This document shows positions 1 through 11,651 of a stretch of DNA of 64,000 nt, one piece after another; positions within the stretch are counted from its first letter, which is position 1; every line of letters begins with the position of its first letter. The position numbers were made by a program, and so were the translations under genes. Under the pieces are notes generated by a model that worked only from the letters and a program-made list of their open reading frames with translations, searched no databases and was not told the origin of the DNA. The stretch is from Paraburkholderia metrosideri (GTDB lineage: Bacteria; Pseudomonadota; Gammaproteobacteria; Burkholderiales; Burkholderiaceae): the NCBI RefSeq assembly GCF_904848625.1, contig NZ_CAJHCP010000006.1, forward strand, positions 310,001-374,000, read 5' to 3'.

Positions 1-199
1 ATTCTTTACTGTGACACTGTATCTGGCGTGTCGATCCGGAGTTGACGCATTAGCGCTTAATCCGGTCTCAAGCAGAGCGCCGGTCTCCCCAACACACCAC
101 TCGCGCCGATACGTTCGACGACCATTGCGTTACTTTTGCCGCGCGCCGACGACTGCGCCCATTATGCAGGCGCGTCGTGACACTCGGAAAACGTATGAA
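1..199. other. Non-coding stretch after kdsA
   Basis: This is the left edge of the window, directly downstream of the kdsA stop. Short open frames on both strands end quickly and none has a convincing ribosome binding site. In related genomes eno often follows kdsA, but no part of it reaches into this window. Confidence 0.5.
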
Positions 200-3101
<2,902 letters not shown>

Positions 3102-3905
3102 TCAAGCCCGTTGCTCCAGTTCACGCAACATGCGCTGCACTGCGCGCGCGGTTTCAATCGGCTTTTCCATTGGATAAAGATGGCTGCCTTCGATCCATTC
3201 CAGATGGCCGCCGGTCACGCGGCGAGTCGCATCCAGGCCCGCCTGCCGGATTTCCTTCGAGCGCGTGCCAGCGATGAACCCGACCGGCACCGCCGCGCCG
3301 CGAGCCAGTCGCGAGCCGAGCGTATGCGGCAAGGTTTTATAAATCTGATATTCGGTGCGACGGTCGAATGCGAGCGAGCGGGAGCCGTCAGGTGAAGTTT
3401 GCGGAATGCCGAAGTCGATGTAGTCGGACAGCATGCGCTCGTCCCACCTCGCAAACGCCGGCTTCGAGTGAAAATGCCGCCACGCTTCGTCGCGACTCGC
3501 CCACTGCGTACGGCGCGTACGCGTGGCGGCGGCGGGCGAGAGGCGCTCGTCGAGGCCAGTCCACTGCGACACGCGCAGCATGCTGCTGCGCCAACCGGCG
3601 ATGACCGGCGAGTCCAGCATCACCACGCCCCGTACCCACTGCGGCTTTTTCAGCGCGGCCATCAGCGACAGATAGCCGCCGAGCGAATGCCCGACCAGCC
3701 ATACCGGGTGCTCGTATGACCGGCCGACGTCGTCGAGCAATTGTTCGACCAGATGCGGCCAGTCCTGCGTGACCGGAAAACGCGTGTCGTGACCGATCCG
3801 ATCGATCGCGCGCAGTTCGTAGTCGTCGGACAATTCGGCGAAAATAGTCCGGTAGGTCGACGCCGGGAAACCATTCGCATGTGAGAAATGAATGACGTTT
3901 TTCAA
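3102..3905 (-). CDS. Alpha/beta-fold hydrolase
   Basis: A 267-residue alpha/beta hydrolase of unknown substrate. The N-terminal HFSHANGFPAS resembles the oxyanion-hole HG-type loop of the fold. The nucleophile elbow is GHSLGG with Ser74, and a late His in EGSHLYPMEKP is a plausible catalytic base. There is no signal peptide, so it is probably cytosolic. It is the last gene of the leftward lolC-lolD-tatD-comEC run, but 257 bp containing two tandem-repeat arrays separate it from comEC, so membership of the same transcript is uncertain. Esterase, haloperoxidase-like or thioesterase activity cannot be told apart from sequence. Confidence 0.85.
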   Translation of the reverse strand: MKNVIHFSHANGFPASTYRTIFAELSDDYELRAIDRIGHDTRFPVTQDWPHLVEQLLDDVGRSYEHPVWLVGHSLGGYLSLMAALKKPQWVRGVVMLDSPVIAGWRSSMLRVSQWTGLDERLSPAAATRTRRTQWASRDEAWRHFHSKPAFARWDERMLSDYIDFGIPQTSPDGSRSLAFDRRTEYQIYKTLPHTLGSRLARGAAVPVGFIAGTRSKEIRQAGLDATRRVTGGHLEWIEGSHLYPMEKPIETARAVQRMLRELEQRA

Positions 3906-3950
3906 CTGCGGCTATCTCCGTTCTGTGTTTGTGTTTTTTTCGTTCTTGCC

Positions 3951-4037
3951 TTCGCGCGCATTCCGCCGTTCGCGCGTTGTTCGCGCGCATTCCGCCGTTC
4001 GCGCGTTGTTCGCGCGCATTCCGCCGTTCGCGCGTTG
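3951..4037. repeat. Three tandem copies of a 29-bp unit
   Basis: Three consecutive near-identical 29-bp units start at 3951, 3980 and 4009, each beginning TTCGCGCGCATTCCGCCG. They sit just upstream of the alpha/beta hydrolase start and abut the 12-bp array that follows. There are no spacers between units, so this is a minisatellite and not a CRISPR array. Confidence 0.95.
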
Positions 4038-4109
4038 TGTCTGCCTCTATGTCTGCCTCTATGTCTGCCTCTATGTCTGCCTTTGTGTCTGCCTTTGTGT
4101 CTACCTTTA
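4038..4109. repeat. Six tandem copies of a 12-bp unit
   Basis: Six 12-bp units: three TGTCTGCCTCTA (4038, 4050, 4062), two TGTCTGCCTTTG (4074, 4086) and one TGTCTACCTTTA (4098). They follow the 29-bp array with no gap. The period is a multiple of three, so open frames through it look like repetitive peptides, but none has a start site or composition that supports a gene. Confidence 0.95.
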
Positions 4110-4162
4110 TGCTGCGGGCATCGCAATGGGCAGGCCATCAGCAAACCCGGCGATGCCCAGCG

Positions 4163-6817
4163 TCAGCGATCCATCCAGTAGCGGCGCTGTGTGTCGCGGT
4201 AGCGTTCGAGCGTCAGCACGGCGCCATTTGCCTCACTGCCACCCTGCCCCTGAACTGCGTGACCGGGACTGACGTCGACCCGCACCGCGCCGTCTGAGTC
4301 GCTGCGTGCGAGTTCGATATGACGCGCGCTATAACGCTCGAACACGCCCGCATTCGGATGATGAAACCGGTTGCGATAGCCTACCTGAAATAAAGCGATC
4401 AACGGCTCGATAGAGTCGAGGAACGGCTCGGTCGACGAGGTCTTGCTGCCGTGATGCGGCACGACCAGCACCTGCGCACGCAATGCGCCGCGATCGCGCG
4501 CGAGCAGTACACGTTCGGTCGGCGCCTCGATGTCCGCGGTCAGCAACGCGGCAATGCGCGGCCTGGTCGTCTGAATGGGGCGGCCCGGCTCGCTGACCAT
4601 GGCGGGCTGCGTACTGACACGCAACACGCAGCCGTGCTCGTTTGGCTTGCCTCGCAAGGGGCCGGCATCCGGCCACAACATCGAAAACTCGACGCCGTCC
4701 CATTGCCAGCGTTGGCCCGCTGCGCATGGCAGTGTCTGTGCGCCATGCTGTGTGGCGTTCGACCACAGCGCGTTGGCCGGCGCCAACGCAGCCACCATCT
4801 GATCGACGTGGATCGCCTCGAGGACGGCCGGCGCGCCGCCCGAATGATCGGAATCGGCATGGCTGACGATCAGCGTATCGAGCGATCTCACCCCGTGCGC
4901 CTGCAGAAACGGCACGACGACCCGCTCGCCCGCGTGGGTCGATTCCGGGCCGGGTCCGGTATCGAACAGCAACGTGTGATGCGCGGTCTCGATCAGTACC
5001 GACGTGCCTTGCCCAACGTCCAGTGCAGTCAGCCGGAAACTGCCGGGAGGCGGCCCGGGCGGCGTCGGTATCAGAAGCGGCAACCAGGTGAGCGGCGCGG
5101 CCCAACGAAGCGGCCAGCCGTCTGGCGCCAGTAGCCAGAACACGCCGAGCGCCGCGGCGGCAAGCGTCCAGGCGTCCGGTTGCGGCAGCCACCACAGCGT
5201 CCATGGAGGGCCGGACACGAGGTGCAGAAATGCGCCCAGCAGATCGAGCAAGGTGTGCGCGGCGTGCAGGGCCAGCGCGTCGACGGGCGCGGGCAGTGCA
5301 ACGCCGGCAAGCACCGCGGGCGTGACTAGCAGACTCACCCACGGAATTGCGAAGCCGTTCGCTAGCGGGCCAACCAGCGGAATCTGCGAGAACCAGTCAA
5401 CGGTGAGCGGCGCGAGCGCGACTGTCACCGCGATCTGGACATGCGTTGCGCTGCGCAAGCGGTCGCAGAACGCAACGATCCGGCGGCCCAGCGCCGCGCG
5501 CAAAGCGGCGAACCGACTACGTGCGTGAGCGTCGACAGGGCTCGAGTCATCACGCCGGTCGCTGTCGCGCCGCACACTCAGCCGCCCCGATAGGGCGAAC
5601 AGAATTGCGGCTACTGCACAGAACGACAACCAGAATCCCGCCGACACCACCGCCCACGGATCGATCAGCAACACGAGCCCAAGTGCCCACGCCAGTACCG
5701 TCGAGCGCGCAAGATTGCGCCCACAGACGAAGGCCAGCGCAACCACCCCTGCCATCCATAACGCGCGCTGCGCCGGCACGTTGAAACCCGCCAGCGCCGC
5801 ATGCAATGCAGCGAACGCCGCGCCGCCCGTCACCGAGACGATTTGTGCGGGCAAGCGCAGCGGCCAGTCACGACCGATCCACCCGGAGCGGCGCCAGACC
5901 GCCCCCGCGAACCACGCGGCAAGACCCGCGACGAAGCCAATATGCAAGCCCGAAATCGCCACCAGATGGCTGGTGCCCGTGCGTCGCATCAATAGCCAGT
6001 CGGCGGCACTGACTTCATCCTGCGCGCCGATGGCCAGCGCCACGACAATCCCGCGATGCGGCGCATCCGCGAGCACCGCATCGATCCGCGCACGCAATGC
6101 CGCGCGCCAACGGTCCACGGTGACGCGTATGCCGCGTGCCTGTCCCGGCAGCCGACTGGCATGGGCGGGCGCACTCACATAGCCGGTCGCCCGCACATTG
6201 CGGGCGAGCAGAGTCGCTTCGGCATCGCGCACGCCGAAATTCCCGTTGCCGTGAGGCCGCTTGAGGCGCACGGTCAGACGCCAGCGGTCTCCGGGTTCGA
6301 GCGATGGCGCCGGGGCGTCGTCGGCGATCCACGAAAGTTGCAGCACGCGGGGAAAAGCTGCGACTGGCGCGTCGGCCTTTTCGACTTCGAACAGGAAGCG
6401 CGCGCCTTTTTCATCGCGCGAGGGCAAGCCCTTGATACTGCCGACGACATCGATATCGCGCCCCTCCCATGCCGGCGGCAAACTCACTGCAAGCCGCATT
6501 TCCGCGCGCACGGCGGCGTAGGCAAAACCTGCGCAGATCGCCGCGCACCACACGGCGCTCCAACCGGCGAACTTTCCGGGACGCGAGCCAAGCCGGAAGT
6601 TGCGCGTACGCCAACGCGACGCCAGCGGCCCGGATGCAGATTCAGAAGTCGTATACGCACCGCCAACCGCAGCGTCGCCACGCAAACCCCACACCGCAAC
6701 GACAACCGCCGCCGCCCCAAGCACCACTAGCGTCAACCACCCGCCCCACCCAGGCAATGCTGCCTGCCGCTGCAACCCGATCACGCCCAACGCAAAACCG
6801 CACCACCCTGCCCGCAT
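4163..6817 (-). CDS. comEC: ComEC/Rec2-family DNA internalisation channel
   Basis: Inner-membrane channel for uptake of single-stranded DNA in natural transformation. I start it at MRAGWCGFALGV (884 residues) because a GGAGG ribosome binding site stands five bases upstream; the frame is open 13 codons further. Hydrophobic segments are spread over residues 1-570, with the competence-domain signature SHLVAISGLHIGFVAG. The C-terminal third is a metallo-beta-lactamase-like domain with SHADSDHSGG and PHHGSKTSS, as in full-length ComEC proteins. No other competence gene lies nearby. The gene follows tatD on the same strand, a frequent neighbour in Burkholderiaceae. Confidence 0.93.
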   Translation of the reverse strand: MRAGWCGFALGVIGLQRQAALPGWGGWLTLVVLGAAAVVVAVWGLRGDAAVGGAYTTSESASGPLASRWRTRNFRLGSRPGKFAGWSAVWCAAICAGFAYAAVRAEMRLAVSLPPAWEGRDIDVVGSIKGLPSRDEKGARFLFEVEKADAPVAAFPRVLQLSWIADDAPAPSLEPGDRWRLTVRLKRPHGNGNFGVRDAEATLLARNVRATGYVSAPAHASRLPGQARGIRVTVDRWRAALRARIDAVLADAPHRGIVVALAIGAQDEVSAADWLLMRRTGTSHLVAISGLHIGFVAGLAAWFAGAVWRRSGWIGRDWPLRLPAQIVSVTGGAAFAALHAALAGFNVPAQRALWMAGVVALAFVCGRNLARSTVLAWALGLVLLIDPWAVVSAGFWLSFCAVAAILFALSGRLSVRRDSDRRDDSSPVDAHARSRFAALRAALGRRIVAFCDRLRSATHVQIAVTVALAPLTVDWFSQIPLVGPLANGFAIPWVSLLVTPAVLAGVALPAPVDALALHAAHTLLDLLGAFLHLVSGPPWTLWWLPQPDAWTLAAAALGVFWLLAPDGWPLRWAAPLTWLPLLIPTPPGPPPGSFRLTALDVGQGTSVLIETAHHTLLFDTGPGPESTHAGERVVVPFLQAHGVRSLDTLIVSHADSDHSGGAPAVLEAIHVDQMVAALAPANALWSNATQHGAQTLPCAAGQRWQWDGVEFSMLWPDAGPLRGKPNEHGCVLRVSTQPAMVSEPGRPIQTTRPRIAALLTADIEAPTERVLLARDRGALRAQVLVVPHHGSKTSSTEPFLDSIEPLIALFQVGYRNRFHHPNAGVFERYSARHIELARSDSDGAVRVDVSPGHAVQGQGGSEANGAVLTLERYRDTQRRYWMDR

Positions 6818-6928
6818 TTGCCCTCCGTCCCGATCGCGCGGGACGCAGCAAAGCACGACGAACAGGCGTTAGCGGGCCCGCCGGACGTGGGTTTCGCCCC
6901 GCGAGAACCACTAGATCAACGAGATCGA

Positions 6929-7717
6929 TTATGCCGAGGAAAGTGCGAGTCGCGGCAGTGCGGCGAGCGCGTTAGCCGTTGTGCCTAGGGCGGTTTCGTC
7001 GGCGCTCATCCCGCGCAGGTCCGCGAGGCCCTTGCCGATCGCCGGGATCTGCTCCGGCGAGTTGCGCTGTTTGTAGATCCACGAAGGCGCGATGTCCGGC
7101 GCGTCGGTTTCGACGACCAGCGCGTGGAACGGCAACTGTTCGGCGAGACGGCGAATTTGCCGCGCGCGTTCGAACGTCAGATTGCCGCCGAAGCCGAGAT
7201 GCATACCCTGGTCGATATACGCCTGAGCCTGCTGGAAACTGCCATTGAACGCATGCGCGATGCCGCGATGAATCTGATGTCGCCGCAGCCCTTTGATCAC
7301 CTGATCCTGCGATTTGCGCACATGACAAATCACCGGCAGGTCGAATTCGCGCGCGAGTTGCAGTTGGCCGTTGTAGAAGAACTGCTGACGCGCATCGTCG
7401 AGACCGTCGACAAAATAGTCGAGCCCGATTTCGCCGATACCGACAAACAGCGGATCGTCCAGACTCGCCTCGATCTCCATGCGTAACAGATCGAGATCGC
7501 CGTCTGCGGCGCCCGGCGTAAATAGCGGATGGATCCCGAGTGCATAGGCTCCGCCGTCCACCCGATGCGCCAGATCGCGCACCGCTGCGAAATTCTGCCG
7601 CCCGATTGCCGGGATCACGATACGCCCCACGCCCGCGCGACGCGCCGACGCCGCTACGTCGGCGCGATCCGCGTCGAATTCCGACGCGTCAAGATGGCAG
7701 TGCGTATCGATCCACAT
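6929..7717 (-). CDS. TatD-family metal-dependent hydrolase
   Basis: A 262-residue TatD-type amidohydrolase; characterised members are Mg-dependent 3'-5' exonucleases acting on DNA or on RNA ends. The N-terminal metal ligands are His6 and His8 in WIDTHCHLD. Further ligands are in VGIGEIGLDY, in PVICHVR and in HAFNGS, and ETDAPDIAP carries the late Asp. Length and start fit the family. It lies between lolD and comEC with short gaps, consistent with one transcript. The exact substrate is not predictable. Confidence 0.93.
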   Translation of the reverse strand: MWIDTHCHLDASEFDADRADVAASARRAGVGRIVIPAIGRQNFAAVRDLAHRVDGGAYALGIHPLFTPGAADGDLDLLRMEIEASLDDPLFVGIGEIGLDYFVDGLDDARQQFFYNGQLQLAREFDLPVICHVRKSQDQVIKGLRRHQIHRGIAHAFNGSFQQAQAYIDQGMHLGFGGNLTFERARQIRRLAEQLPFHALVVETDAPDIAPSWIYKQRNSPEQIPAIGKGLADLRGMSADETALGTTANALAALPRLALSSA

Positions 7718-7753
7718 GACGAGCCTCGCTAGCGGTTGCGCACCGGTGCGCGC

Positions 7754-8497
7754 TTAAACCGGCACCGGCGGCTCTTCGTAAAGCACGCCGTCGCGCAGTC
7801 GCATGATGCGGTCGCAGCGGCCCGCCAGTTCGGGATCGTGTGTGACGATCACGAAACTCGTTTCGAGCGTTTGCGACAGTTCGAGCATCAGGTTGAACAC
7901 GGTGTCCGCGGTGCCGCCGTCGAGGTTGCCGGTCGGCTCATCGGCCAGCACGCACGCGGGTTTGGTGACTAGCGCCCGCGCGATGGCGACCCGCTGACGC
8001 TCGCCGCCCGACAACTCGCCCGGACGATGCTTCGCGCGATGTCCCATGCCGACGCGCTCGAGCACTTCCAGCGCTTCCTTGCGTGCGGCTTCGGTCGTCA
8101 TGCGGCGAATGCGCAGCGGCATCGCGACGTTGTCGAGCGCGGTGAATTCGGGCAGCAGATGGTGGAACTGGTACACGAAGCCGAGCGCGCGATTGCGCAG
8201 GTCGTTGCGCTCACGCTCGGAGAGCTTCGTGAACGGCTTGCCCATCACCGAGACATGGCCCGCGCTCGGATCGTCGAGCCCGCCGAGCACATGCAGCAGC
8301 GTGCTTTTGCCGGAACCCGACGCGCCGACGATTGCCAGCTTTTCGCCGCGCCGCACGCTCAGTTGCGTGTTGTTGAGCACCTGCACATTCAAACCGCCCT
8401 GCACGAACGCTTTGGAAATGCCGGAGGCTTCCAGCACGAAGGGATAAGAGGCGTTTTCGGCAGAGACCATGGAAAGATTGGCGGAACGGTCATTCAT
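7754..8497 (-). CDS. lolD: Lipoprotein-releasing ABC transporter, ATPase LolD
   Basis: ATPase of the LolCDE complex, which extracts outer-membrane lipoproteins from the inner membrane and passes them to LolA. I place the start at [10 protein letters not shown] (247 residues), overlapping the lolC stop by 8 bp. Walker A is GASGSGKST (about residues 58-66), the ABC signature is [15 protein letters not shown], and Walker B is [13 protein letters not shown]. MacB-type ATPases share these motifs, but the adjacent LolC permease settles the role. Confidence 0.95.
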   Translation of the reverse strand: MNDRSANLSMVSAENASYPFVLEASGISKAFVQGGLNVQVLNNTQLSVRRGEKLAIVGASGSGKSTLLHVLGGLDDPSAGHVSVMGKPFTKLSERERNDLRNRALGFVYQFHHLLPEFTALDNVAMPLRIRRMTTEAARKEALEVLERVGMGHRAKHRPGELSGGERQRVAIARALVTKPACVLADEPTGNLDGGTADTVFNLMLELSQTLETSFVIVTHDPELAGRCDRIMRLRDGVLYEEPPVPV

Positions 8498-9743
8498 AGC
8501 GCAGTGCCTCCGCAGGACGGACTTTCGCACCACGCCAGCTTGGGTAAAGCGTTGCCAGCGCCGACATCAGGAACGCGATGATGCCGATCCGCGCCACGTC
8601 GGCCGGAATCAGTTCAGACGGCAATTCGCTGATGAAGTACACCGACGGCGGCAGGAACTGCACGCCGAGCAGATGCTCGATCATCGGCACGAGCCATGGG
8701 ATGCTCCACGCGATCAGGCAGCCGAGCGCAACGCCGGTCGCCGTGCCGATGAAGCCGATCGTCACGCCCTGCACGACGAAGATCTTCATGATCGAGCCGG
8801 GCTGCGCACCGAGCGTACGCAGAATCGCGATGTCGGCCTGCTTGTTGGTCACCGTCATCACCAGCGACGACACGAGATTGAACGCCGCCACCGCGATGAT
8901 CAGCGTGAGGATGATGAACATCATGCGTTTTTCGATCTGCACGGCGGAGAACCAGGTCTTGTTCTGCTGCGTCCAGTCGCGAATGTACAGATCGCCCGAC
9001 AACGTGCGCGCCAGTTGATGTGCGACTTCCGGCGCGCGCTGCATGTCGGTCAGACGCAAGCGCACGCCGGTCGGCGCGGGCAGCCGGAACAGCGCCTCCG
9101 CGTCCTTGATGTTGATCAGCGCAAGCGTGCTGTCGTATTCGTAGTGCCCCGATTCGAAGATGCCGACCACGGTGAACTGCTTCAGCCGCGGCAGCATGCC
9201 GGCCGGCGTGATCGTGCCTTCGGGCGCGACCAGCGTGATCTTGTCGTTGACCTGCACGCCGAGGTTGGTCGCGAGGTCCGCGCCCAGCACGATGCCGAAA
9301 TCGCCGGGAACGAGATCGGACAGCTTGCCGCCTTTCATTTCCTTGCCGATGTCGGAGACTTCCGGCTCGAGCGACGGCTCGACGCCGCGCAATGCCACGC
9401 CGCTGACGGCGTCCTGGCGCGTGAGCAGCGCCTGCGCCTCCACATAAGGCGCTGCGCCGATCACTTCCTTGTTCTGACGCGCTTCTTTAGCGGTCAGTTG
9501 CCAGTCGGGCATCGACCCGGTCGGCGAAAAGATCTCGACGTGCGCGAGCACCGACAACATGCGGTCGCGCACTTCTTTCTGGAAGCCGTTCATGACCGAC
9601 AACACGACGATCAGCGCCGCGACACCCAGCGCGATGCCCGACATCGACACGAGTGCGATGAACGAGATGAAGCCGTTACCGGTCGTGCGTTTGCCGGCGC
9701 GCGTGTAGCGCCAGCCAATCTGCCATTCGTAGGGAAATTTCAA
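8490..9743 (-). CDS. lolC: Lipoprotein-releasing ABC transporter permease, LolC/LolE family
   Basis: Inner-membrane permease of the Lol lipoprotein-sorting complex. The start is taken as TTG at 9743 (417 residues), five bases after an AAGGA ribosome binding site and giving the conserved N-terminus [12 protein letters not shown]. An ATG 22 codons upstream has an arginine-rich, non-conserved lead. One membrane segment lies near residues 25-50 and three more in the C-terminal half, with a large periplasmic domain between. Only one permease gene is present, so the complex may use two copies of a hybrid LolC/E (LolF) protein, as in many proteobacteria; this is inference. Confidence 0.93.
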   Translation of the reverse strand: MKFPYEWQIGWRYTRAGKRTTGNGFISFIALVSMSGIALGVAALIVVLSVMNGFQKEVRDRMLSVLAHVEIFSPTGSMPDWQLTAKEARQNKEVIGAAPYVEAQALLTRQDAVSGVALRGVEPSLEPEVSDIGKEMKGGKLSDLVPGDFGIVLGADLATNLGVQVNDKITLVAPEGTITPAGMLPRLKQFTVVGIFESGHYEYDSTLALINIKDAEALFRLPAPTGVRLRLTDMQRAPEVAHQLARTLSGDLYIRDWTQQNKTWFSAVQIEKRMMFIILTLIIAVAAFNLVSSLVMTVTNKQADIAILRTLGAQPGSIMKIFVVQGVTIGFIGTATGVALGCLIAWSIPWLVPMIEHLLGVQFLPPSVYFISELPSELIPADVARIGIIAFLMSALATLYPSWRGAKVRPAEALRYE

Positions 9744-9765
9744 GCGAATCCTTTTCTGCGTTCTT

Positions 9766-9789
9766 CGGCCCGTGTGTCGGGCCGTTTTT
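9766..9789. terminator. Hairpin followed by T-run upstream of lolC
   Basis: CGGCCCG (9766-9772) pairs with CGGGCCG (9778-9784), followed on the plus strand by TTTTT. It looks like a rightward terminator, yet no rightward gene ends here. On the lolC side it would be a leader hairpin 20 nt upstream of the ribosome binding site. Its role is unclear. Confidence 0.4.
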
Positions 9790-10066
9790 CGACCTTGTAG
9801 TGCGCGCAAAAGGCGCGAGGCGCCTGACGCGCGGCTCGGGCGTCGTGATCGTTGGTGTGATGGCGACGCGGATGGTTCCGAGCCCGAGCGCTACGTGCTA
9901 GCAATCCGCGCGCCACCCGCGTCACTCATGCGCAGCGCGTTTTACGCGACTGCCGCTGCCGTCACAGTGACCGATCAAGCGCGAAGTTTGCCATACAATG
10001 CCCGCCGCTCGCGCAAACGCCCGCTGTATGAGCGTCGCTCGCGGCCGGTCGGCACCGCCCACGCCA
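9790..10066. other. Non-coding gap with a rightward TACAAT box
   Basis: Part of the 323-bp gap between lolC and the next leftward gene. No credible gene. A TACAAT hexamer at 9994-9999 reads rightward into the 3' end of the small leftward gene at 10067; without a good -35 it is only a weak promoter candidate. Confidence 0.35.
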
Positions 10067-10312
10067 TTAGCGCAGGTTGTAACGACCCCGCAACTCGTTG
10101 ATGATGGCCGCCGCCTTGCTGTTCGCCACTTCGCGCCGGTCCGCGTCCTTGCGGTCCCGATGCAGATGGCTGATGTCCCAGTTGCAGCCCGCCTCGTCCT
10201 CGACGGTCTCGTGGAAACCCGTCGGTATCCAGCCGGCCGTGTCCGGATTTGCATCGAGCGCTTTCACGACCAGTTCGAGCAATTCCTGCTCGGTTTTGAG
10301 TTCACGCGACAT
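10067..10312 (-). CDS. Small conserved-looking protein of unknown function
   Basis: An 81-residue cytosolic protein that I do not recognise. The start MSRELKTEQEL follows a GAGGGAG ribosome binding site at proper spacing. The middle has an aromatic/polar stretch with GWIPTGFHE and GCNWDISH, and the C-terminal part is a charged helix rich in Arg and Asp ending GRYNLR. No membrane segment or known motif is visible. It is divergent from the rpfE-like gene. A much longer open frame upstream of this start overlaps the rpfE-like gene and has shadow-like composition, so I leave it out. Confidence 0.75.
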   Translation of the reverse strand: MSRELKTEQELLELVVKALDANPDTAGWIPTGFHETVEDEAGCNWDISHLHRDRKDADRREVANSKAAAIINELRGRYNLR

Positions 10313-10461
10313 GCCGGTCTCCCTCGTCATGGGCGCGGTGCCGCCGCGCGCGGCTGCTGCTGCGACAACCCGTCTGGCAAGCGGCCGGCCGTTGCGCCAG
10401 TCGCCGCCGCGTTTTGTCGAGCGGACAAGCTGATGGCGGAATACTCGCACACTCTTTGCCC

Positions 10462-10467
10462 TACAAT
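10462..10467 (+). promoter_or_regulatory. -10 box placing transcription start next to the rpfE-like start codon
   Basis: TACAAT ends 10 bp before the ATG at 10478. Transcription starting 6-7 bp after the hexamer would leave a leader of about four bases, and no Shine-Dalgarno is visible, so the mRNA may be essentially leaderless. The -35 region is weak. Confidence 0.4.
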
Positions 10468-10477
10468 GCGCAGCATC

Positions 10478-11623
10478 ATGCTCGCCAACCGTCTTCATCT
10501 TCTCCTGCCCTTCGCGCTGCCTGCCGCAGCGGACGCCTCCACCGCCCTTCACGACATCCAGAGTCCGGCCCTCGACCGGCTGATCGCGCGCGCGACGCTG
10601 GTCGAACGGGTGATCGGCGAAGATTTTCAGCGGACCCTGCCGCACGAACGCTGGGTCGCCCGTCAGTTCGGCGCACTGCCCGACAGCGCAGCCGCCGCCG
10701 ATGAAGCGCCGCTCGCGCCGTACATGCTGCGCGCCGACGGCGGCGATCCAGGCAGCGCGACGTGGGCCTGCGTGCAACCGGTGCATGTGCGCATCGCGCA
10801 CGATCATCTGGTGCTGATCGATCCGGCGTCGCTCGAGCTGTCGGACGCTGACGCCGCCGCGCTGCTGGCGGTTGCCCGTCCGCTAATCGAGGAACTCGGG
10901 GTGCGCATCGAGGCGCCGCAGCCCGCGCGCTGGTATCTGTCCGGCGACGGTTTCGGCACGCTGGCGGGGGCGTCGCCGTTGCGCGCGAGCGGCCGCAACA
11001 TCGAAATCTGGCTACCGCACGAAGCGCATTCCGGCGAGCGCTCGCGCGCGTGGATGAAGCTGCAGAACGAAGTGCAAATGGCGTGGTTCGAGCATCCGGT
11101 GAACGAAGCGCGCGAGGCGCGCGGGTTGCCGGCTGTGAACTCGATCTGGTTTCATGCGCAGGGCACCGCGCAGACGGTGCGCAGCCCGTTTGCGCGCGTG
11201 TTGTCGGACGCTGCGGCGACGCGTGGACTGGCCATGACGGCGGGTGCCGGGACGGCTGAACCGCCGGTGTCGTTCGCCGCGTGGTCGGCGCTTGCCGGCG
11301 GTGCGAACGGAACGGGCGGCGCGCAATCGGGCACGCCGTCGAATGGCGCGGCAAACGCGGCCTCCGCGAACCGCACCCTCATCGAACTCGATCCGTTCTC
11401 GTCGCCCTACATCGAACAGGATTGGGCGCGCTGGAACGACGCCTTCGCCGCGCTGCAAACGGACTGGTTCGAACCCGCGCTGGCCGCGCTGCAGTCCGGC
11501 CAGCTTGCCGAACTGGGCCTGACCTTGTGCGGCGACACCGGCTCGGTGACGCTCACGGTCACGCGCGGCGATCTGCGCAAATTCTGGCGGCGGCGGGTGC
11601 TCGCGTCGCTCCTCATCGAATGA
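10478..11623 (+). CDS. RpfE-like conserved protein next to recJ
   Basis: A 381-residue protein starting MLANRLHLLLPFALP. The combination of this kind of start and an immediate recJ neighbour fits the family often labelled RpfE-type regulatory protein, after the xanthomonad gene beside recJ; automatic pipelines also mislabel it phosphoglycerate mutase. I see no catalytic motif. Recognisable patches are LPHERWVARQFG and ELDPFSSPYIEQDWARWN, and residues 225-310 contain a low-complexity Ala/Gly-rich stretch. The frame is open far upstream (to 9998), but that part overlaps the opposite-strand small gene. recJ begins 28 bp after its stop. Confidence 0.7.
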   Translation: MLANRLHLLLPFALPAAADASTALHDIQSPALDRLIARATLVERVIGEDFQRTLPHERWVARQFGALPDSAAAADEAPLAPYMLRADGGDPGSATWACVQPVHVRIAHDHLVLIDPASLELSDADAAALLAVARPLIEELGVRIEAPQPARWYLSGDGFGTLAGASPLRASGRNIEIWLPHEAHSGERSRAWMKLQNEVQMAWFEHPVNEAREARGLPAVNSIWFHAQGTAQTVRSPFARVLSDAAATRGLAMTAGAGTAEPPVSFAAWSALAGGANGTGGAQSGTPSNGAANAASANRTLIELDPFSSPYIEQDWARWNDAFAALQTDWFEPALAALQSGQLAELGLTLCGDTGSVTLTVTRGDLRKFWRRRVLASLLIE

Positions 11624-11651
11624 TTGACAGACCTTTCCACGGCCTTCCCGA

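Noticed and set aside
3951..4109. Possible CRISPR array (29-bp repeats)
   Set aside because: The 29-bp units follow each other with no spacers, and no cas gene is nearby. It is a minisatellite.
3888..4272. Repetitive peptides (Leu-Pro-Leu-Cys or Val-Cys-Leu-Tyr repeats) encoded across the 12-bp array
   Set aside because: A 12-bp period gives such peptides in every frame; there is no ribosome binding site and the frames overlap the hydrolase and comEC genes.
4163..6817. comEC as sign of a local competence cluster or island
   Set aside because: comEC is a widespread single gene near tatD and lol genes in this family; no other uptake gene or mobile feature is present.
9998..10477. 160-residue N-terminal extension of the rpfE-like protein
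   Set aside because: It overlaps the opposite-strand small gene and the divergent promoter region, and is Arg-rich. The start at 10478 fits the likely promoter.
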